Source: Paludibacteraceae bacterium
Lineage (GTDB): Bacteria > Bacteroidota > Bacteroidia > Bacteroidales > Paludibacteraceae
Direction of reading: 5' to 3'
DNA: 34,208 nt
NCBI GenBank assembly: GCA_028694215.1
Contig: JAQUTW010000026.1
Location: 1-34,208 of the forward strand
Of the stretch, positions 32,657 through 34,208 are shown in pieces (position 1 is the first letter of the stretch; each line of letters begins with the position of its first letter). The notes under the pieces were generated by a model. The model was given only the letters and a program-made list of their open reading frames with translations, searched no databases and was not told the origin of the DNA. A program made the translations under genes and the position numbers.

Positions 32657-32980
32657 TTATTTTAGTTCATTAAGTACTTTATCTTTTATGCCTAATTTTT
32701 CTATTTCCTCATCGGATAATCGAATAGAAACAAATACATTATTATCTATTCTTTCCTTCAAAATGATTTCTTTAATAGTTTCAGGCTCTAATAAATCTTG
32801 AAAAAAGTCATATTTCAAGACCTGTCCTATTTTTTTCAACAGCTTTGTGTCGATAGAATCGCGTTTAAAAATGTCATAGACGTTGCTGCGTTCTACGTTA
32901 ATTTCTTTTGCAAAAGTTGTAATTTGCCAATTTTGAGCATTTACACGCTCTTTAATGAGTTGTCCAATTTTTTTGTTCAT
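32657..32980 (-). CDS. XRE-family transcriptional regulator (candidate repressor)
   Basis: 107 residues. A helix-turn-helix at about 15-55 (WQITTFAKEINVERSNVYDI, then FKRDSIDTKLLKKIGQVLKY) is of the Cro/CI type. The rest (about 60-107) is a short acidic domain. Gene polarity is opposite to the rightward promoter at 33.06-33.09 kb, with two 17-bp direct repeats between, so it probably controls the element's early genes. Confidence 0.8.
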   Translation of the reverse strand: MNKKIGQLIKERVNAQNWQITTFAKEINVERSNVYDIFKRDSIDTKLLKKIGQVLKYDFFQDLLEPETIKEIILKERIDNNVFVSIRLSDEEIEKLGIKDKVLNELK

Positions 32981-33025
32981 AATTTTTAAAATTAAGTGTT
33001 TAATTTTTAGGTAGTTACTTTTTTG

Positions 33026-33064
33026 TGTTGAATTTATTTGGAAAAAATGTTGAATTTATTTGGA
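33026..33064. promoter_or_regulatory. Two 17-bp direct repeats, candidate repressor operators
   Basis: TGTTGAATTTATTTGGA occurs exactly at 33026-33042 and 33048-33064, 22 bp apart (two helical turns). The second copy overlaps the -33 element of the rightward promoter. Next to the XRE gene, 46 bp from its start. Confidence 0.7.
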
Positions 33065-33091
33065 TTTATGTATAAAATTTTACTACATTTG
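33059..33091 (+). promoter_or_regulatory. Rightward promoter overlapping the operators
   Basis: TTTG (33059-33062), 21 bp, TACATTTG (33084-33091), a full match to the consensus. It faces the methyltransferase side and its -33 box lies inside the second direct repeat, so a bound repressor would block it. Confidence 0.7.
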
Positions 33092-33112
33092 CAGCCGTAA
33101 AACTACAAATGA

Positions 33113-33283
33113 AGTCGTAGTCAAAAAGTATGCAAAAAATATTTAGATTCAATCGGAGAAAAAAACAGTACTCAAAGATTGGAAGTTATAGCGACCATGA
33201 GTTTGGGGGCAAGAAGTGATGCAGCGAGATGTGTTTATGAAAAAAGATACAGACGAAAAGAGTTGATGGATAACGCTGAATAA
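33113..33283 (+). pseudogene. Small ORF or gene fragment, start unclear
   Basis: A forward frame open from after the TGA at 33110-33112 to TAA at 33281. It reads YLDSIGEKNSTQRLEVIATM, then SLGARSDAARCVYEKRYRRK, which looks like real protein but has no ATG at the front; the first ATG (33197) gives 28 residues. Either a fragment of an early gene or a small gene with a nonstandard start. The stop lies in the left part of the first attC-like repeat, as the 3' end of a cassette gene would. Confidence 0.35.
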
Positions 33284-33400
33284 CCAACCGCAGTACAAAG
33301 AGTTACTGCACTGCGATTAAATTTAACAGTAAAGTTCAAAATAGTAATGAAGTTCAAATTTATGATAATGCTTTGTATTGTCGGTTGTTATATGTTATAA
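33268..33400 (+). repeat. attC-like inverted repeat, first site
   Basis: Imperfect inverted repeat of about 130 bp. Inner arms: CAACCGCAGTACAAAG (33285-33300) and CTTTGTATTGTCGGTTG (33371-33387), which pair at all but one position, plus one bulged base. Outer TAAC (33271-33274) pairs with GTTA (33394-33397), separated from the arms by short unpaired spacers. An R box followed by a spacer, then an L box with one extrahelical base, is the design of integron attC sites. R' is GTTATAA at 33394-33400. Confidence 0.5.
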
Positions 33401-33412
33401 ACACTTTTATTT

Positions 33413-34000
33413 ATGTCAAAAATATTAATAGCTTGTGAAGAAAGTCAAGCAGTAACAGTAGAATTTAGAAAATTAGGTTATAACGCTTTTAGCTGTGATA
33501 TTCAGGAATGTTCAGGCGGATTTCCAGAGTGGCATATAAAAGCAGATGTTATCGAAGTTTTAAAAGAAAAATGGGATTTAATAATTGCGTTCCCGCCGTG
33601 TACTCATTTAGCTGTAAGCGGGGCAAGGCATTTTGAACAAAAACGAAAAGACGGGAGGCAAAAACAAGGTATAGATTTTTTTATGCAATTTGTAAATGCT
33701 GATTGTGATAAAATTGCAATAGAAAATCCGGTTGGAATTATGAGTAGTATTTACAGAAAACCAGACCAAATAATACAACCATACTATTTTGGAGATACAG
33801 AAAGAAAAACAACTTGCTTATGGTTAAAAAATTTACCTGCCTTAATACCGACAAATATTGTTGAACCTGTTTTTTCGAAAGGAGGATTAACAAAAACTCA
33901 TATCGGTTATGGTGCAAAAAATAACTCAAAAATGAGGTCTAAAACGTTCAAAGGTATTGCCGAAGCAATGGCAATGCAATGGAGTAATTATTGTTTATAA
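33413..34000 (+). CDS. Phage-type DNA cytosine methyltransferase
   Basis: 195 residues, short for a 5-methylcytosine methyltransferase but normal for the phage subfamily. KILIACEESQAVTVEFRKLG opens the cofactor-binding part, then AFSCDIQECSGGFPEWHIKA. The catalytic PPC is at 61-63 (FPPCTHLAVSG) and the ENP motif at 104-106 (AIENPVG). A C-terminal target-recognition part is reduced. It methylates cytosine at C5; its target sequence is unknown. The start is 18 bp past the proposed crossover, and its stop codon lies within the second attC-like site. Candidate cassette gene. Confidence 0.85.
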   Translation: MSKILIACEESQAVTVEFRKLGYNAFSCDIQECSGGFPEWHIKADVIEVLKEKWDLIIAFPPCTHLAVSGARHFEQKRKDGRQKQGIDFFMQFVNADCDKIAIENPVGIMSSIYRKPDQIIQPYYFGDTERKTTCLWLKNLPALIPTNIVEPVFSKGGLTKTHIGYGAKNNSKMRSKTFKGIAEAMAMQWSNYCL

Positions 34001-34123
34001 CGGTGATAATATGAAAAGTTGGGGAATTTGGCTAACGGTTTTAATGCGAGGTGCGCACCTCAATTTATTAACCCGCTATCCACGGGACACAACAGCCCCA
34101 ATTTTTTATATTATGTGTTAGCG
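33995..34123 (+). repeat. attC-like inverted repeat, second site
   Basis: Arms ATAATATGAAAAGTTGGGG (34006-34024) and CCCCAATTTTTTATATTAT (34096-34114) pair at 17 of 19 positions. Outer TAAC (33998-34001) pairs with GTTA (34117-34120) after spacers of 4 and 2 bases, the same geometry as the first site. R'' is TTATAAC, exact complement of R' GTTATAA of the first site. The centre holds a perfect 14-bp palindrome, GAGGTGCGCACCTC (34048-34061), and other secondary structure. The stop codon of the methyltransferase lies in R''. Confidence 0.55.
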
Positions 34124-34156
34124 TTTCGTGCATTTTTAACTATAAAATTAACAGAT

Positions 34157-34208
34157 ATGAATAAAGAATTATTTATCGAGGCAATTGAAGCAATTCAAAA
34201 ACAAGTTC
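34157..34208 (+). CDS. Start of an unknown gene (cut by the window edge)
   Basis: ATG at 34157 opens MNKELFIEAIEAIQKQV and remains open to the end. It begins 36 bp after the second attC-like R' site, as the next cassette gene would. Too little for a family call. Confidence 0.5.
   Translation, partial: MNKELFIEAIEAIQKQV

Larger units (their letters stand above)
20239..33112. mobile_element. Integrated tailless, membrane-containing virus (structural, lysis and repressor part)
   Basis: Collective call. One minus-strand operon from 30.6 to 20.3 kb encodes a candidate capsid protein, at least ten single-membrane-segment proteins, a fibre-like protein, an endolysin with signal anchor, a unimolecular spanin and cargo-like nuclease and metalloprotease domains. 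An XRE repressor with operator-like repeats lies at 32.7-33.1 kb. No terminase, portal, tail or packaging ATPase is present, which speaks against a tailed phage. Viruses with internal membranes (PM2, PRD1, FLiP) have this profile of many small membrane proteins. The exact ends are unknown; replication genes and any integrase would be right of the window. Confidence 0.6.

Noticed and set aside
34048-34061. Perfect 14-bp palindrome GAGGTGCGCACCTC as an independent operator
   Set aside because: It lies at the centre of the second attC-like repeat, where variable terminal structure is expected; no need for a separate site.
34104-34120. dif-like XerCD site, since TATATTATGTGTTA resembles the XerD half of dif
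   Set aside because: The matching half site is not adjacent with a 6-bp spacer; the sequence is explained as an arm of the long inverted repeat.

Overview
The window looks like a chromosomal segment of a Bacteroidota bacterium, probably Bacteroidales. It is AT-rich, most starts have A-rich leaders instead of Shine-Dalgarno sequences, and many promoters fit the Bacteroidota -33 TTTG / -7 TAnnTTTG pattern. The chromosomal genes are typical of the phylum: gmd/fcl, a CBM20-GH77 MalQ, a TraB/GumN protein, an RND efflux operon, a Bacteroidota-length RecQ and ValS. Identifications rest on reading motifs by eye; no database search was possible.

Layout, chromosome (1-19.3 kb). On the left, a polysaccharide-export ABC permease (cut by the window edge) lies next to the GDP-L-fucose genes gmd and fcl; a four-helix-bundle gene sits between gmd and fcl, and a decayed copy of one lies past fcl. 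Then comes a tight minus-strand operon, TraB-like protein > malQ > secreted hypothetical protein. A 1-kb patch (7.4-8.3 kb) holds small ORFs of unknown function, including a 49-aa membrane protein with a well-formed promoter and a hairpin just before its start codon. Next are a tripartite RND efflux operon (membrane fusion protein, pump, outer-membrane factor), recQ, valS and two tRNAs (Ala-CGC, Gln-CTG).

Layout, accessory region (19.3 kb to the end). After the tRNAs lie remnants of a RelE-type toxin-antitoxin pair and an intact PIN-domain pair. A minus-strand operon follows (30.6 to 20.3 kb), closed by a terminator at 20.24 kb. About 20 short, closely packed genes include a candidate major capsid protein, at least ten proteins with a single membrane segment, a membrane-anchored HExxH protein, an annexin-repeat-like protein, a peptidoglycan-binding-like protein and a fibre/spike-like protein. 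They also include a lysis set (GH24 endolysin with signal anchor and E/C/T triad, a unimolecular spanin, a coiled-coil membrane protein). The last genes are a barnase/RelE-like (PBECR-type) nuclease and a fusion of an LPD1-type metalloprotease domain to a sliding-clamp-like domain. No terminase, portal, tail, packaging ATPase or integrase is visible. The best reading is the structural and lysis half of an integrated tailless virus with an internal membrane, of the general PM2/FLiP type; this is inference.

Control and right edge. The operon starts at a -7 box beside a terminator that merges into six tandem 10-bp units. Upstream lie a YafQ-type toxin-antitoxin module between 27-bp near-direct repeats, a truncated ORF6N antirepressor, an unknown gene and an XRE repressor. 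Two 17-bp direct repeats at 22-bp spacing overlap a rightward promoter and look like operators. Beyond it, a phage-type cytosine methyltransferase gene is bounded by two imperfect inverted repeats with attC-like geometry, and the sequence at the start of that unit is complementary to the sequence at its end, as in integron gene cassettes. The right end of the element is outside the window.
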